From Kitasatospora sp. CB01950 (GTDB lineage Bacteria; Actinomycetota; Actinomycetes; Streptomycetales; Streptomycetaceae): 64,000 bases of DNA. The notes under the pieces are model-generated. The model searched no databases. It worked only from the letters and a program-made list of their open reading frames with translations, and was not told where the DNA came from. The translations under genes and the position numbers were made by a program. The DNA is taken from contig NZ_LISX01000008.1 of assembly GCF_001905465.1 (NCBI RefSeq), positions 288,280 to 352,279 on the forward strand. The letters run 5' to 3'. Below are positions 1 to 10,701 of the stretch, one piece after another (positions within the stretch are counted from its first letter, which is position 1; the number at the start of each line of letters is the position of its first letter).

Positions 1-732
1 CTGGCCGGCCTGCGGGTCGCCGACCCCGCCGAGCTCCAGCAGCACCTGCACGCCCACCTGCGCGCCGACCTGGCCCGCCGCTCCGACCCCCGGCACAGCG
101 CCGACCTGGGCGCCTTCCACGCCCTGCTCTCGCTGTACGGCCAACTCGTCCGGCTGCTGCCCCGGCACCCGCTCACCGCCCGCTCCACCGCCGCCGACCT
201 CGACGGCTGGTGGAACGGCTTCTTCTCCTTCTACGCCTCCGGCCCGCCCGGCTTCCGGCTCGACCAGCTGCTCGCCCTCGCCGACGCCGGGCTGCTCCAC
301 TTCCTCGGCCCCGACCTGCACGTGCACCTCGACGAGCGGCACGGAAGCTTCCGCGCCTCCTCCCCCGCACTGCCCGGCCACCACGTCCACGGCACCGCCA
401 TGGTCGACGCCTTCCTGCCCCGGCACGCCCTGGAACGCACCGCCGACCCGCTGCTGCGCCGCCTGCTGCACGAGGGCCGGATCGCCGAGGAGCACCTCGG
501 CGACCCGGACGGCCACACCTACCGCTCCGGCCTGATCCGCACCGACGCCGACGCCCGGCTGTTCGACCCCGCCCTCGACGGCCACCCGCACCCGCGCCGC
601 ACCGCCCTCGGCGCACCCACCACCACCCGCGCCCCCGCCGCCTTCGCCCGCCCCCGCACGGACGCGCCGACCTTCCGCCAGAACGACGCCGTCGCCCGGC
701 GACTGCTCGCCGAACTGCAGAAGGACGCCTGA
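1..732 (+). CDS. FAD/NAD(P)-binding protein, C-terminal part (5' end outside window)
   Basis: The reading frame is open from the first base and ends at the TGA at 730-732, so only the last 243 residues are present. The tail contains DAFLPRHALE, RRLLHEGRIAEEHLGD, a G-x-HPRR-xALG-like stretch (HPHPRRTALG) and TDAPTFRQNDAVARRLL. I recall this pattern from the C-termini of large actinobacterial FAD/NAD(P)-binding proteins of about 600-700 residues. The dinucleotide-binding Rossmann part would lie upstream and cannot be seen, so the call rests on the tail only. The next gene starts 71 bases downstream on the same strand; a redox pairing with that oxidoreductase is possible but is inference. Confidence 0.6.
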   Translation: MAGLRVADPAELQQHLHAHLRADLARRSDPRHSADLGAFHALLSLYGQLVRLLPRHPLTARSTAADLDGWWNGFFSFYASGPPGFRLDQLLALADAGLLHFLGPDLHVHLDERHGSFRASSPALPGHHVHGTAMVDAFLPRHALERTADPLLRRLLHEGRIAEEHLGDPDGHTYRSGLIRTDADARLFDPALDGHPHPRRTALGAPTTTRAPAAFARPRTDAPTFRQNDAVARRLLAELQKDA

Positions 733-803
733 CCGCCACCCCACGACACCCGCCGCCGCACCGGATACGCTCCAAGCACCCCGAGCCCTCCGGAGAGTCC
801 GCC

Positions 804-3078
<2,275 letters not shown>

Positions 3079-3080
<2 letters not shown>

Positions 3081-3127
3081 ACGACGGAACGGACGACGGT
3101 CGTCGACCGTCGTCCGTTCCGTCGTTC
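3079..3127. terminator. bidirectional terminator between convergent genes
   Basis: A perfect inverted repeat with 24-base arms (3079-3102 and 3104-3127) around a single central base; the loop must open a few pairs. It overlaps the oxidoreductase stop codon and ends 20 bases before the stop of the convergent NlpC/P60 gene, so it can end transcription from both sides. Confidence 0.9.
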
Positions 3128-3146
3128 CCAAACCTGCCGGTGAGGC

Positions 3147-4568
3147 CTACTCGGAGCTCTTGGCGCTCGCCGACGCCGACCCGGACACCGAGGCCGAGGC
3201 CGAGCCGCTCGGCGTACCGGAGGCCGAGCCGCTGGGCGTCCCGCTGGGGTCGGTGCTCGGCGAGCCGCTGCCGCCGGGCTGCGACGGAACGGGCTTGTCG
3301 GGCTTCGGGGCCGGCGAGCCGGCACCGCCGGGCGCCGGCGTGCTCGGGGCCGGCGAGGGCGGCAGGTTGGACGGCTTGGTGGGCTGGATCTTCGACCCGC
3401 CGACCTTCACGTCCGGCACCTTCCACTCGCCGCCCGCGTCGTCCGCGTTGTCCTCCGGGTCGGGCCGGACGGCGCCCAGGATCGGCATCGCGCCGACCTG
3501 CGAGATCTTCACCACGTCACCGGTACGCGGAGCCTGCACGACCAGCCCGCCGCCGATGTACATCCCGATGTGGGTGGCGCCGCCGTAGTAGACCACCAGG
3601 TCACCGGGGCGCATCTGGTTCAGCGGCACGTGCTTGAGCTGCGCCCACTGCTCCTGGCTGGTGCGCGGAATGGCCTTGCCGGCGTGCAGCCAGGCCTGCG
3701 AGGTGAGGCCGGAGCAGTCGAACACGTCCGGCCCGGCGCCGCCCCACACGTAGTCCTTGCCGAGCTGCTTCAGCGCCCAGGTCACCGCCTTGCGGCCCAT
3801 CGCGGACGGCGTGCGCTCGCCCTTGCCGAGCGCGCCGGAGGCCAGGAAGGCCAGCTGCGCCTCGTTGGCCTGCTGCCGCTCCAGTTCCTCCAGCTCGCTG
3901 CGCTGGGCGCCGGTGAGCGAACCGACCAGGGTCTCCACGTCGGCCAGCTTCTTGGCCACGTCGTTCTTCTGCTGCTCCTGCTGGGTGGCCAGCGCCTGCG
4001 CGTCGGCCAGCGCCTGCTGGGCGGACAGCTGCGCGGCGGTCAGGGTGTCCCGGTCGGCCTTCAGCCGCTCCAGGAACGCCTTCTGCGAGCGCCCGGCGGA
4101 GTCGAGCAGTTCGGCGATCACCACCGCCTCGTACGGGTCCTTGGCGAGCAGCAGCTCGGCGTACCCGGATATCTGGCTGTTGCGGTACTGCGCACCCGCC
4201 AGCTGCGCGGCCAGGTCGTTGCCGGTGTCCACGGCCTCCTGCTGCCGCGTCACCCGGAGGTTCAGGTCCTGGACGGTGGCCTGCTGCTCGGTGAGCCGGG
4301 CGGCGGTGCCGTTGTACTGCTCGGTGGCGGCCTCGGCCTCCTGGTACAGGGTGTGCAGCTGCTCCAGCAGCGGGCCCAGGGTGGCCTTGGCCTCGGCCAG
4401 CGGGTCGCCCGCGGGGGCGGAGCTCGGCGTGTTCGGGCTGGGCGCGGCGTACGCGGCGGAGGCGAACGGCAGGGCCAGTGCGGCGACGGCGATCACCGCC
4501 CCGCAGCGCAGCGCGGCACGTACCCACGGCCGCAGTCCGGTCGATTCCGCGCGCTGCCCTGCCCCCAT
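3147..4568 (-). CDS. secreted NlpC/P60 peptidoglycan hydrolase with coiled coil
   Basis: A 473-residue protein. An N-terminal signal (VRAALRCGAVIAVAALALPF, then AYA) exports it. Residues of roughly 50-240 form a long Gln/Ala/Glu-rich coiled coil as in RipA-like cell-wall hydrolases. The NlpC/P60 domain follows: catalytic Cys in VFDCSGLTSQAW and His in THIGMYIGGG, a Cys-His endopeptidase that cuts peptidoglycan stem peptides. The last ~90 residues are a Pro/Ser/Gly-rich tail. I chose ATG 4568 because GGGGAGGG precedes it by 7 bases; the in-frame ATG at 4670 has no such site and would add a non-secretory extension. Convergent with the oxidoreductase. Confidence 0.9.
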   Translation of the reverse strand: MGAGQRAESTGLRPWVRAALRCGAVIAVAALALPFASAAYAAPSPNTPSSAPAGDPLAEAKATLGPLLEQLHTLYQEAEAATEQYNGTAARLTEQQATVQDLNLRVTRQQEAVDTGNDLAAQLAGAQYRNSQISGYAELLLAKDPYEAVVIAELLDSAGRSQKAFLERLKADRDTLTAAQLSAQQALADAQALATQQEQQKNDVAKKLADVETLVGSLTGAQRSELEELERQQANEAQLAFLASGALGKGERTPSAMGRKAVTWALKQLGKDYVWGGAGPDVFDCSGLTSQAWLHAGKAIPRTSQEQWAQLKHVPLNQMRPGDLVVYYGGATHIGMYIGGGLVVQAPRTGDVVKISQVGAMPILGAVRPDPEDNADDAGGEWKVPDVKVGGSKIQPTKPSNLPPSPAPSTPAPGGAGSPAPKPDKPVPSQPGGSGSPSTDPSGTPSGSASGTPSGSASASVSGSASASAKSSE

Positions 4569-4775
4569 CGGCCGGCCCTCCCCTGGTTCTCCGTCGGCGA
4601 TCGGACCGATCCTGCCATGCGGAGGGGGGTTCCCGGCAGATGCCCTGGGGGGCGTGAAGTGAATTCTCACCTTCGCCGAAGTGTGACAACCCTCTCATCG
4701 GCTGCCGTGATCTCCACGGAAATCAGACGACACGGCAACTCCCGCGCCACTAACGGAACCACGACTCCGCGCCGA

Positions 4776-4797
4776 GTTAACCTCCCGTTCACCAAGG
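4776..4797 (+). promoter_or_regulatory. PHO box (PhoP site) upstream of the phosphate transporter
   Basis: Two head-to-tail 11-base units, GTTAACCTCCC (4776-4786) and GTTCACCAAGG (4787-4797). They match the Streptomyces PHO-box unit, whose core is GTTCACC repeated every 11 bases. The site lies 60 bases before the transporter ATG, which fits phosphate-starvation control by PhoRP. S. coelicolor has a PhoP-dependent Pit transporter (pitH2, from memory). Confidence 0.75.
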
Positions 4798-4856
4798 CTT
4801 CCTACGGTCGCGACGGACAGCAACGTCAGTCCGACCACTTCGACGATTGTTTGGGT

Positions 4857-6017
4857 ATGGAACACATCACGTTCCTGGTGGCCGTTGTGATCATCACGGC
4901 GCTCGCCTTCGACTTCACGAACGGCTTCCACGACACCGCCAACGCGATGGCCACCTCCATCGCCACCGGCGCCCTCAAGCCCAAGGTCGCGGTCGCCATC
5001 GCCGCGGTGCTGAACTTCGCCGGTGCCTTCCTCTCCGTGAAGGTCGCCACCACCATCTCGGGCGGCATCGTCAACGAGAAGGCCGGACTGCAACCCTCGA
5101 TCATCTTCGCCGCCCTGGTCGGCGCGATCCTGTGGAACCTGCTGACCTGGCTGAAGGGTCTGCCCTCGTCCTCCTCGCACGCCCTGTACGGCGGCCTGAT
5201 CGGCGCGACCGTGGTCGGCGCGGGCATCGGCGGGGTCAACTTCACCACCGTGGTCTCCAAGATCCTGATCCCGGCGGTGGCCTCCCCGATCATCGCGGGC
5301 GTGGCGTCCTGGGGCGCCACCAAGATCGCCTACCTGATCACCGGCGGCACCCCGAAGAAGAGCACCGAGAAGGGCTTCCGTCGAGGCCAGATCTTCTCCT
5401 CCTCGCTGATCTCGCTGGCGCACGGCACCAACGACGCGCAGAAGACCATGGGCATCATCACGCTGACCCTGATCTCGGCCGGTCAGCTGCACAAGGGCGA
5501 CGGCCCGCCGACCTGGGTGATCGTCAGCGCCGGGATGGCGATCGCGCTGGGTACCTACATGGGCGGCTGGCGGATCATCCGCTCGATGGGCTCCGGTCTG
5601 GCCGACATCCGGCCGCCGCAGGGCTTCGCCTCGGAGACCGCCGCCGCGACCGTCATCCTGACCTCCTCGCACATGGGCTACGGCCTGTCCACCACCCAGG
5701 TCTGCTCCGGCGGCATCATGGGCGCGGGCCTGGGCGGCCCGTCGGGCAAGCTGCGCTGGGGCATGGTCCGCCGCATGGCCTACACCTGGGGCCTGACTCT
5801 GCCGGCCGCCGCCGCGGTGTCCGGCCTGGCCGCCCTGATCGCCGACCAGGGCGACTGGGGCGTGGCCGTGGTCGGCGTGGCGCTGGTGCTCGGCGCCGGC
5901 TCGATGTGGCTGATCTCCCGGCGCCAGCCGGTGCACGCCGACAACGTGAACGACAGCGAGACGGTGGACCTGCCGGTCACCGGCGGCCCCACCGGCCAGA
6001 CCACCATCGCGGCCTGA
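4857..6017 (+). CDS. pit: low-affinity inorganic phosphate transporter (Pit family)
   Basis: A 386-residue polytopic membrane protein that imports phosphate with protons or cations. Both internal Pit repeats are visible: N-terminal FDFTNGFHDTANAMATSIAT and the matching SLAHGTNDAQKTMGIITL near residue 190. LPSSSSHALYGGLIGA and the C-terminal SSHMGYGLSTTQVCSGGIMG are further Pit signatures. There are about 10 hydrophobic segments. The ATG at 4857 has only a weak Shine-Dalgarno, but translation from it begins exactly at the conserved N-terminus. A PHO box lies upstream. A small membrane protein follows after 14 bases, probably co-transcribed. Confidence 0.93.
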   Translation: MEHITFLVAVVIITALAFDFTNGFHDTANAMATSIATGALKPKVAVAIAAVLNFAGAFLSVKVATTISGGIVNEKAGLQPSIIFAALVGAILWNLLTWLKGLPSSSSHALYGGLIGATVVGAGIGGVNFTTVVSKILIPAVASPIIAGVASWGATKIAYLITGGTPKKSTEKGFRRGQIFSSSLISLAHGTNDAQKTMGIITLTLISAGQLHKGDGPPTWVIVSAGMAIALGTYMGGWRIIRSMGSGLADIRPPQGFASETAAATVILTSSHMGYGLSTTQVCSGGIMGAGLGGPSGKLRWGMVRRMAYTWGLTLPAAAAVSGLAALIADQGDWGVAVVGVALVLGAGSMWLISRRQPVHADNVNDSETVDLPVTGGPTGQTTIAA

Positions 6018-6031
6018 GAGGACTCCGAACC

Positions 6032-6259
6032 ATGCACATCAAGTGGGCCGCTCTGGCCGAGACCGCGGGCGTCAGCCTGGCCATCACCCTCGCCGTCGTC
6101 ACCGTCTTCGCGCTGGGCAACCTGGCGCTGTCCCGCCGGGAGGCCGCCGTCGAGGCCGGCACCGGCAAGGGCACCCCGGCACTGGTCGCCGCAGGCCTGT
6201 GCTTCGCCGCCTGCGCGGCGGCGGTGGCGTACGGCATCTCACTGATCGCCGCCAAGTAA
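6032..6259 (+). CDS. small two-helix membrane protein, partner of Pit
   Basis: A 75-residue protein with two hydrophobic helices (about residues 8-32 and 48-72) separated by a short basic/acidic loop (SRREAAVEAGTGKG). GAGAGGA precedes the ATG at 6032 by about 10 bases, and the pit stop is 14 bases upstream. I recall similarly sized membrane proteins directly after pit in other streptomycetes, suggesting an accessory or stabilising role. No catalytic motif is visible; function unknown. Confidence 0.8.
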   Translation: MHIKWAALAETAGVSLAITLAVVTVFALGNLALSRREAAVEAGTGKGTPALVAAGLCFAACAAAVAYGISLIAAK

Positions 6260-6285
6260 CGCACCTCCGAGCCACCAGACACGAC

Positions 6286-6316
6286 GAAGGGCCCCGCCAC
6301 CCCGGCAGGGCCCTTC
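6286..6316. terminator. terminator after the pit operon
   Basis: A 13-base stem (6286-6298 with 6304-6316) with one mismatch and a 5-base loop, starting 26 bases after the small membrane gene. Its right arm is also the first part of the adjoining tandem repeat unit. Confidence 0.8.
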
Positions 6317-6710
6317 CCGCACGCCGGCAGCCCCACGCAGCCGTCAGCGACAGCGCAACACCGATCGCCACCGCACGCCCCACTCGGCAACGCCCCTGCC
6401 GCTCGCCACCGCCATCGGCAGCGCCACCCGGCAGGACCCCTTCTCGCACGCCGGCAGCCCCGCGTCGGCGCAGCCGTCAGCGACAGCGCGACGCCGATCG
6501 CCACCGCACGCCCCACTCGGCAACGCCCCTGCCGGCTACAGCCCTCGACCCCGGCGCCCCGCCCCGCCACCCGGCAGGGCCCTTCCCGCACGTCGGCAGC
6601 CCCGCGTCTGCGCAGCCGTCAGCGACAGCGCAACACCGATCGCCACCGCACGGCCCACTCGGCAACGCCCCTGCCGGCTACAGCCCTCGACCCCGGCGCC
6701 CCGCCCCGCC
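6302..6710. repeat. degenerate tandem repeat, three units of about 126-143 bases
   Basis: Three consecutive copies begin at 6302, 6428 and 6571. Units 2 and 3 (143 and 140 bases) differ at only a handful of positions; unit 1 lacks part of the 3' segment. Each unit opens with a sequence like the right arm of the terminator at 6286-6316. It fills the gap between two convergent transcription units and carries no plausible gene on either strand. It probably arose by duplication of terminator-adjacent DNA. Confidence 0.85.
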
Positions 6711-6726
6711 GTTCGCCGAGGTCCCA

Positions 6727-6776
6727 ATGCGACGAAGGGCCCCCGCCGTCCATCCCGCCGGGGGCCCTTCTCGCAT
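6727..6776. terminator. terminator after the MFS exporter gene
   Basis: A perfect 12-base stem (6734-6745 with 6759-6770) extended by six more pairs (6727-6732 with 6771-6776) across a one-base bulge. It lies 13 bases beyond the exporter stop codon on the minus strand. Confidence 0.88.
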
Positions 6777-6789
6777 GTCGACAGGCAGG

Positions 6790-8361
6790 TCAGTCGGCGA
6801 CCAGTTCCACCGGCTTGGCCGGAGCCGGGGTCTCGTCCGCGCCGGTGCGCAGCGGCACCTCGCGGATGAACAGCACCAGCAGGAAGCCGACCGCGGCGAA
6901 CGGAGCGGCGACCAGGAAGACGGTGCCGACGCCGTGCCCGAACGCGTCGGTGATCAGCGGGACGATCGGTGCGGGCAGCTTGTGCAGGTCGGGGATGCCG
7001 TCGCCGCCGCCCAGCGGGGCGGGGATGCCGGCCTTGGCGAAGTTCTCCGCCGTGTAGGAGGCGACCTTGTGGCCGAGCAGCGCGCCGAGCGCGGAGACGC
7101 CCATCGCACCGCCCATGGTGCGGAAGAAGGTGACCACCGAGCTGGCCGCGCCGAGCTCGTTGCGCGGGACGGTGTTCTGCACCGCGAGCACCAGGTTCTG
7201 GCTGGTCAGGCCGAGGCCGATGCCGGCGATCAGCATGTAGAGCGAGAGCAGCGCGTACGAGGTGTCGGCCCGGGAGGTGCCCATCAGGCCGAGGCCGACG
7301 GCCAGCATGACGGTGCCGCCGACCAGGTAGCCCTTCCACTTGCCGTACTTGGTGATGAGCTTGCCGGCCACGGTCGAGGAGACCGCGAGGCCGAGGATCA
7401 TCGGCAGGGTGAGCAGGCCGGCCTGGGTGGGGGTCTTCTCCTTGGCGAGCTGGAAGTACTGGCCGAGGAAGGTGGTGGTGCCGTACATGCCGACGCCGAC
7501 GAACGCGGAGGCCACCGAGGCGAGCGCGACGGTGCGGTGCCGGAACAGGCCGAGCGGGATCAGCGGTTCGGCGGCGCGCTTCTCGACGGCGACGAACAGC
7601 CCGGCCAGCGCCAGGCCGCCGATCACCATCACCGCGGTCTGCCAGGACAGCCAGTCGTAGTTCTTGCCGGCCAGCGAGATCCAGATCATCAGCAGGCTGA
7701 CGGCGGCGGTGATCAGCACCGCGCCCAGGTAGTCGATCTTCGGCTTGCGGCTGGGGTGCTCGGGGAGCTTGAGGGTGCGCTGCAGTACGAAGATGGCGAG
7801 CAGGGCGAACGGGACGCCGACGTAGAAGCACCAGCGCCAGCCGAGCCAGGAGGTGTCCACGATGACGCCGCCGATCAGCGGGCCGCCGATGGTGGCGAGC
7901 GCGAAGACCGCGCCGAAGTAGCCGCTGTAGCGACCGCGCTCGCGCGGCGGGACCATCGCAGCCAGGCAGATCTGGCCGAGCGCGATCACACCGCCGGCGC
8001 CGATGCCCTGCAGCACGCGGCAGAAGATCAGCATGCCGATGCTCTGCGAGAGGCCGGCCAGCGCCGACGAGAGCACATAGATCACCATGGCGATCTGGAC
8101 CAGCAGCTTCTTGCTGACCAGGTCGGAGAGCTTGCCCCAGAGCGGGGTGGCGGCGGTGATCGACAGCAGGGCGGCGGTGACCACCCAGGTGTAGGCGGAC
8201 TCGCCGCCGTGCAGATCGTTGAGGATCCGCGGCAGCGCGTTGGAGACGACCGTGGAGGACAGCACGGCCACGAACAGGCCGAGGAGCAGGCCCGAGAGGG
8301 CTTCGAGCACTTGACGGTGCGACATCTGGGCTTGCGGGGCGGTCGGGTGGGTCGTCGACAT
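6790..8361 (-). CDS. DHA2-family MFS multidrug exporter, 14 transmembrane segments
   Basis: A 523-residue drug:proton antiporter. Motif A is seen in TPLWGKLSDLVSKKLL, motif C in ATIGGPLIGGVIVD, and the DHA2-type N-terminus in LFVAVLSSTVVSNALPRI. About 14 hydrophobic segments fit the EmrB/QacA type. The start is the ATG at 8361, preceded by AAGGAAG; an in-frame upstream start at 8394 would run into the operator region. The gene lies 105 bases downstream of a MarR-family regulator on the same strand, with two palindromes between them. It is therefore probably induced when the regulator binds a small toxic compound. Substrate unknown. Confidence 0.92.
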   Translation of the reverse strand: MSTTHPTAPQAQMSHRQVLEALSGLLLGLFVAVLSSTVVSNALPRILNDLHGGESAYTWVVTAALLSITAATPLWGKLSDLVSKKLLVQIAMVIYVLSSALAGLSQSIGMLIFCRVLQGIGAGGVIALGQICLAAMVPPRERGRYSGYFGAVFALATIGGPLIGGVIVDTSWLGWRWCFYVGVPFALLAIFVLQRTLKLPEHPSRKPKIDYLGAVLITAAVSLLMIWISLAGKNYDWLSWQTAVMVIGGLALAGLFVAVEKRAAEPLIPLGLFRHRTVALASVASAFVGVGMYGTTTFLGQYFQLAKEKTPTQAGLLTLPMILGLAVSSTVAGKLITKYGKWKGYLVGGTVMLAVGLGLMGTSRADTSYALLSLYMLIAGIGLGLTSQNLVLAVQNTVPRNELGAASSVVTFFRTMGGAMGVSALGALLGHKVASYTAENFAKAGIPAPLGGGDGIPDLHKLPAPIVPLITDAFGHGVGTVFLVAAPFAAVGFLLVLFIREVPLRTGADETPAPAKPVELVAD

Positions 8362-8384
8362 GCGCTTCCTTCGACTGAAAATTC

Positions 8385-8427
8385 GTTGCCTCAAGCAACT
8401 ATACGCAGATAGTTGACTAGGGCAACT
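8385..8427 (-). promoter_or_regulatory. two MarR-type operator palindromes
   Basis: Site 1 (8385-8399) is GTTGC-CTCAA-GCAAC, a perfect 5-base palindrome. Site 2 (8411-8427) is AGTTGACTAGGGCAACT, palindromic with one mismatch. Centres are 27 bases apart and both sites share AGTTGC/GCAACT half-sites. They lie 24-66 bases before the exporter ATG, where a MarR dimer would block transcription. Confidence 0.7.
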
Positions 8428-8466
8428 TTCTTCAAGCCCAGGTAAAGGAACCGTCGAAATCCCTGG

Positions 8467-8931
8467 TCAGACCCCTTCGGTCAGCTCGTTGAAGCGCTCC
8501 AGCAGCCGCGCGAAGTGTTCGAGCTCACCCAGCTCCCACCCCGCCAGCGAGGCCCGGAACCGCGCCATCCGCGCCACCCGGGCCGCCGCGAACCGCCGCT
8601 CGCCCTCCTCGGTCAGCGACACCAGCGAGGCCCGCCGGTCCAGCGGGTCGGTCTCCCGGCAGAGCAGCCCGAGCTCCTCGATCGCCCGGATCTGTCGGCT
8701 GACGGTGGCCTTGCCCACCCCGAAGTGCAGCCCGATGTCGGTCACCCGGGCCTGCCCGGACTCCCGGATGAAGGAGAGCAGCACGTACGCCCCGGCCTCC
8801 AGCTCGGGGTGCACCAGCCGGGAGACCTCGGCCGCCCGCGCCCGGCTGCGCCGGAACAGCGTCGCCACCTCGCGCTCGACCGCGAGAAATGCCAGTTCGG
8901 CGGCGTCCGGGTCCGCCACGGGGTCGTTCAT
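8467..8931 (-). CDS. MarR-family transcriptional regulator
   Basis: A 154-residue winged-helix regulator. The recognition region is VTDIGLHFGVGKATVSRQIRAIEEL, followed by the wing LLCRETDPLDRRASLVSLTEEG with the family's D-x-R-DRR-like signature. The start ATG at 8931 gives the usual MarR length; upstream in-frame starts would add an unlikely 35 residues. It sits upstream of the exporter gene on the same strand and divergent from a DUF3533 membrane gene, so it may control both. The palindromes at 8385-8427 are the likely binding sites. Confidence 0.9.
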   Translation of the reverse strand: MNDPVADPDAAELAFLAVEREVATLFRRSRARAAEVSRLVHPELEAGAYVLLSFIRESGQARVTDIGLHFGVGKATVSRQIRAIEELGLLCRETDPLDRRASLVSLTEEGERRFAAARVARMARFRASLAGWELGELEHFARLLERFNELTEGV

Positions 8932-9038
8932 GGCGCTCAGTATCGCGCAGGCCGCGCCTCCCTCGGCGCGCAACTGTTTCATGATATGAAGTATCCGTTT
9001 TGCGTACTGGCACCGGATTGATAGGGAGATGCCCACCC

Positions 9039-10073
9039 ATGGCAGAGCCTGCGAAGGGCTTCGTCGGCGAGCTCAAGGACGCGGTGACCCCCCGCGCGTT
9101 CTTCCTGGTGGTGGCCGTCCTGCTGCTCCAGCTCGGCTTCATCACCTCGTACGTGGGCGCGCTCCACCAGCCGAAGCCGCACGAGCTGTCGATCGCCGTG
9201 GTCGCACCGCCCGAGATCGCCCCGAAGCTGACCGCTGCCCTGGAGTCCGTCCCGGACAACGCGGTGCGCGCCTCCGTCGAACCCGACGTGGCCACCGCGC
9301 AGGCCCGGATCAAGGACCAGAAGATCTACGCCGCCTGGGTGTTCGACCCGGCCGGCACCCAGGACACCCTGCTGGTCGCCGAGGCCCGCGGCCCGGCCGC
9401 GTCCGGTGCCGCCGAGCTGATCGTCACCAAGGTGGCGGCGGCCCAGCACCGCACCGTCGAGGTGCAGGACACCATTCCGCTGGCCTCCGGCGACGGCAAG
9501 GGCCTGTCCAGCTTCTACCTGGTGGTCGGCTGGTGCGTCGGCGGCTACCTGGTCGCCTCGATCCTCGGCGTCAGCGCCGGCGCCCGTCCCGCCAACGTCC
9601 ACCGGGCCGGGCTGCGGCTCGGCACCCTGGCGCTCTACTCGGTCGCGGCGGGCCTCGGCGGCACGCTGATCACCGGGCCGATCCTGAACGCGCTGCCCGG
9701 CTCGATCCTGGCGCTGAGCGCCGTCGGAGCGCTGGTGGTGTTCTCGGTCGGCGCGTTCACCATGGCGCTGCAGTGCCTGTTCGACATCATCGGCATCGGC
9801 CTGGCCGTGCTGGTGTTCGTGGTGCTGGGCAACCCGAGTGCGGGCGGCGTCTACCCGCCGCCGCTGCTGCCGACGTTCTGGCGGGCCATCGGCGAGTGGA
9901 TCCCGAACGGTGCCGGCACCTCGGCCACCCGCTCGGTCGCCTACCTGGGCTCCTCCGCGATGGCGATGCCGCTGACGGTGCTGGCGGTCTGGGCCGCCAT
10001 CGGCGTCGCGGTCACCTTCGTCGCCGCGTCCCGCCGACCGTTCCTCGGCCGCCCCGCCCCGACGGAGGCGTGA
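9039..10073 (+). CDS. DUF3533 / ABC-2-like membrane protein
   Basis: A 344-residue protein. One transmembrane segment near residues 20-42 (FFLVVAVLLLQLGFITSYVG) is followed by an extracytoplasmic domain to about residue 160, then about five further segments. This is the layout of YhgE/Pip-like and DUF3533 proteins. AGGGAGA precedes the ATG at 9039. It is divergent from marR, so it may belong to the same stress-export response. No ATP-binding partner is adjacent. Biochemical function of the family is not established. Confidence 0.75.
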   Translation: MAEPAKGFVGELKDAVTPRAFFLVVAVLLLQLGFITSYVGALHQPKPHELSIAVVAPPEIAPKLTAALESVPDNAVRASVEPDVATAQARIKDQKIYAAWVFDPAGTQDTLLVAEARGPAASGAAELIVTKVAAAQHRTVEVQDTIPLASGDGKGLSSFYLVVGWCVGGYLVASILGVSAGARPANVHRAGLRLGTLALYSVAAGLGGTLITGPILNALPGSILALSAVGALVVFSVGAFTMALQCLFDIIGIGLAVLVFVVLGNPSAGGVYPPPLLPTFWRAIGEWIPNGAGTSATRSVAYLGSSAMAMPLTVLAVWAAIGVAVTFVAASRRPFLGRPAPTEA

Positions 10074-10098
10074 GCGGCCGGCACGCGCAGGGCGGGGG

Positions 10099-10680
10099 TC
10101 AGACCCGCTCCGGCTCCCGCCCCTGCTCGTCCGAGATCACCCGGTCCGACAGGTGGGTGAACACGAACCGGTTCATCGCCCAGTAACGGAACACCATCGC
10201 CACCAGCGTGCCGACGATCATGCCGCTGACGAAGTCGGCGACCTCCTGGGTGAAGTGGCTGACGTCCGGCTCGCGCAGGTCGAACACGTAGCGCGAGGCA
10301 GCCAGCGGAAGGTCGTTCACACCCACCGCGAGGGCGCTGACCACCACGAACAGGATCGCCTCACGCTGCTTGCCGGCGGCCCGGAACGACCACTGCCGGT
10401 TCAGCACGTACGACACACCGGTCGCGATCACGGTCGCGACGGTCAGGGCGACGATCGGCTTGGCCTCGAACACGGTCATCTTCAGGGCGAAGTTGATCAC
10501 CATGGTGAGCAGGAAGCACGTTCCTCCGACCACGAGGAACTTCACCAACTTGCGGTGCTTGACCAGGAACGGACGGAACGACTCCGGCACTGCGGTCAGC
10601 GCGCGCTGCGTAGGGGACGGCATGCCGGAAGTCTGCCACGGGCCCGGATCGGCAACCACCGAGGGCCGCGGAGTGGACAC
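10099..10680 (-). CDS. GtrA-family membrane protein
   Basis: A 193-residue protein with four hydrophobic helices typical of GtrA/DPMS-associated proteins: KFLVVGGTCFLLTMVINF, the motif SYVLNRQWSF, and a closing VFRYWAMNRFVF. Such proteins are thought to help flip or position polyprenyl-linked sugars. The GTG at 10680 follows GGAGGG by 7 bases and lies 21 bases after the lon stop, so it is probably the second gene of a lon operon. The ATG at 10623 is a possible shorter start but lacks a ribosome-binding site. Confidence 0.85.
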   Translation of the reverse strand: MSTPRPSVVADPGPWQTSGMPSPTQRALTAVPESFRPFLVKHRKLVKFLVVGGTCFLLTMVINFALKMTVFEAKPIVALTVATVIATGVSYVLNRQWSFRAAGKQREAILFVVVSALAVGVNDLPLAASRYVFDLREPDVSHFTQEVADFVSGMIVGTLVAMVFRYWAMNRFVFTHLSDRVISDEQGREPERV

Positions 10681-10701
10681 CCCGCGGCCCTCCGGCCACC
10701 G

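Noticed and set aside
4569-4700. Possible c-di-AMP (ydaO) riboswitch before the NlpC/P60 gene
   Set aside because: Such riboswitches often precede cell-wall hydrolase genes and the leader has GC hairpins, but I could not find the conserved ydaO core segments in order. Not strong enough to annotate.
6043-8412. Plus-strand frame of about 790 codons through the repeat array and exporter
   Set aside because: It crosses a terminator, the tandem repeat and the antisense of a well-defined MFS gene; no start signal.
10074-10098. Terminator between DUF3533 and GtrA genes
   Set aside because: The 25-base gap has no convincing stem, although the genes converge.
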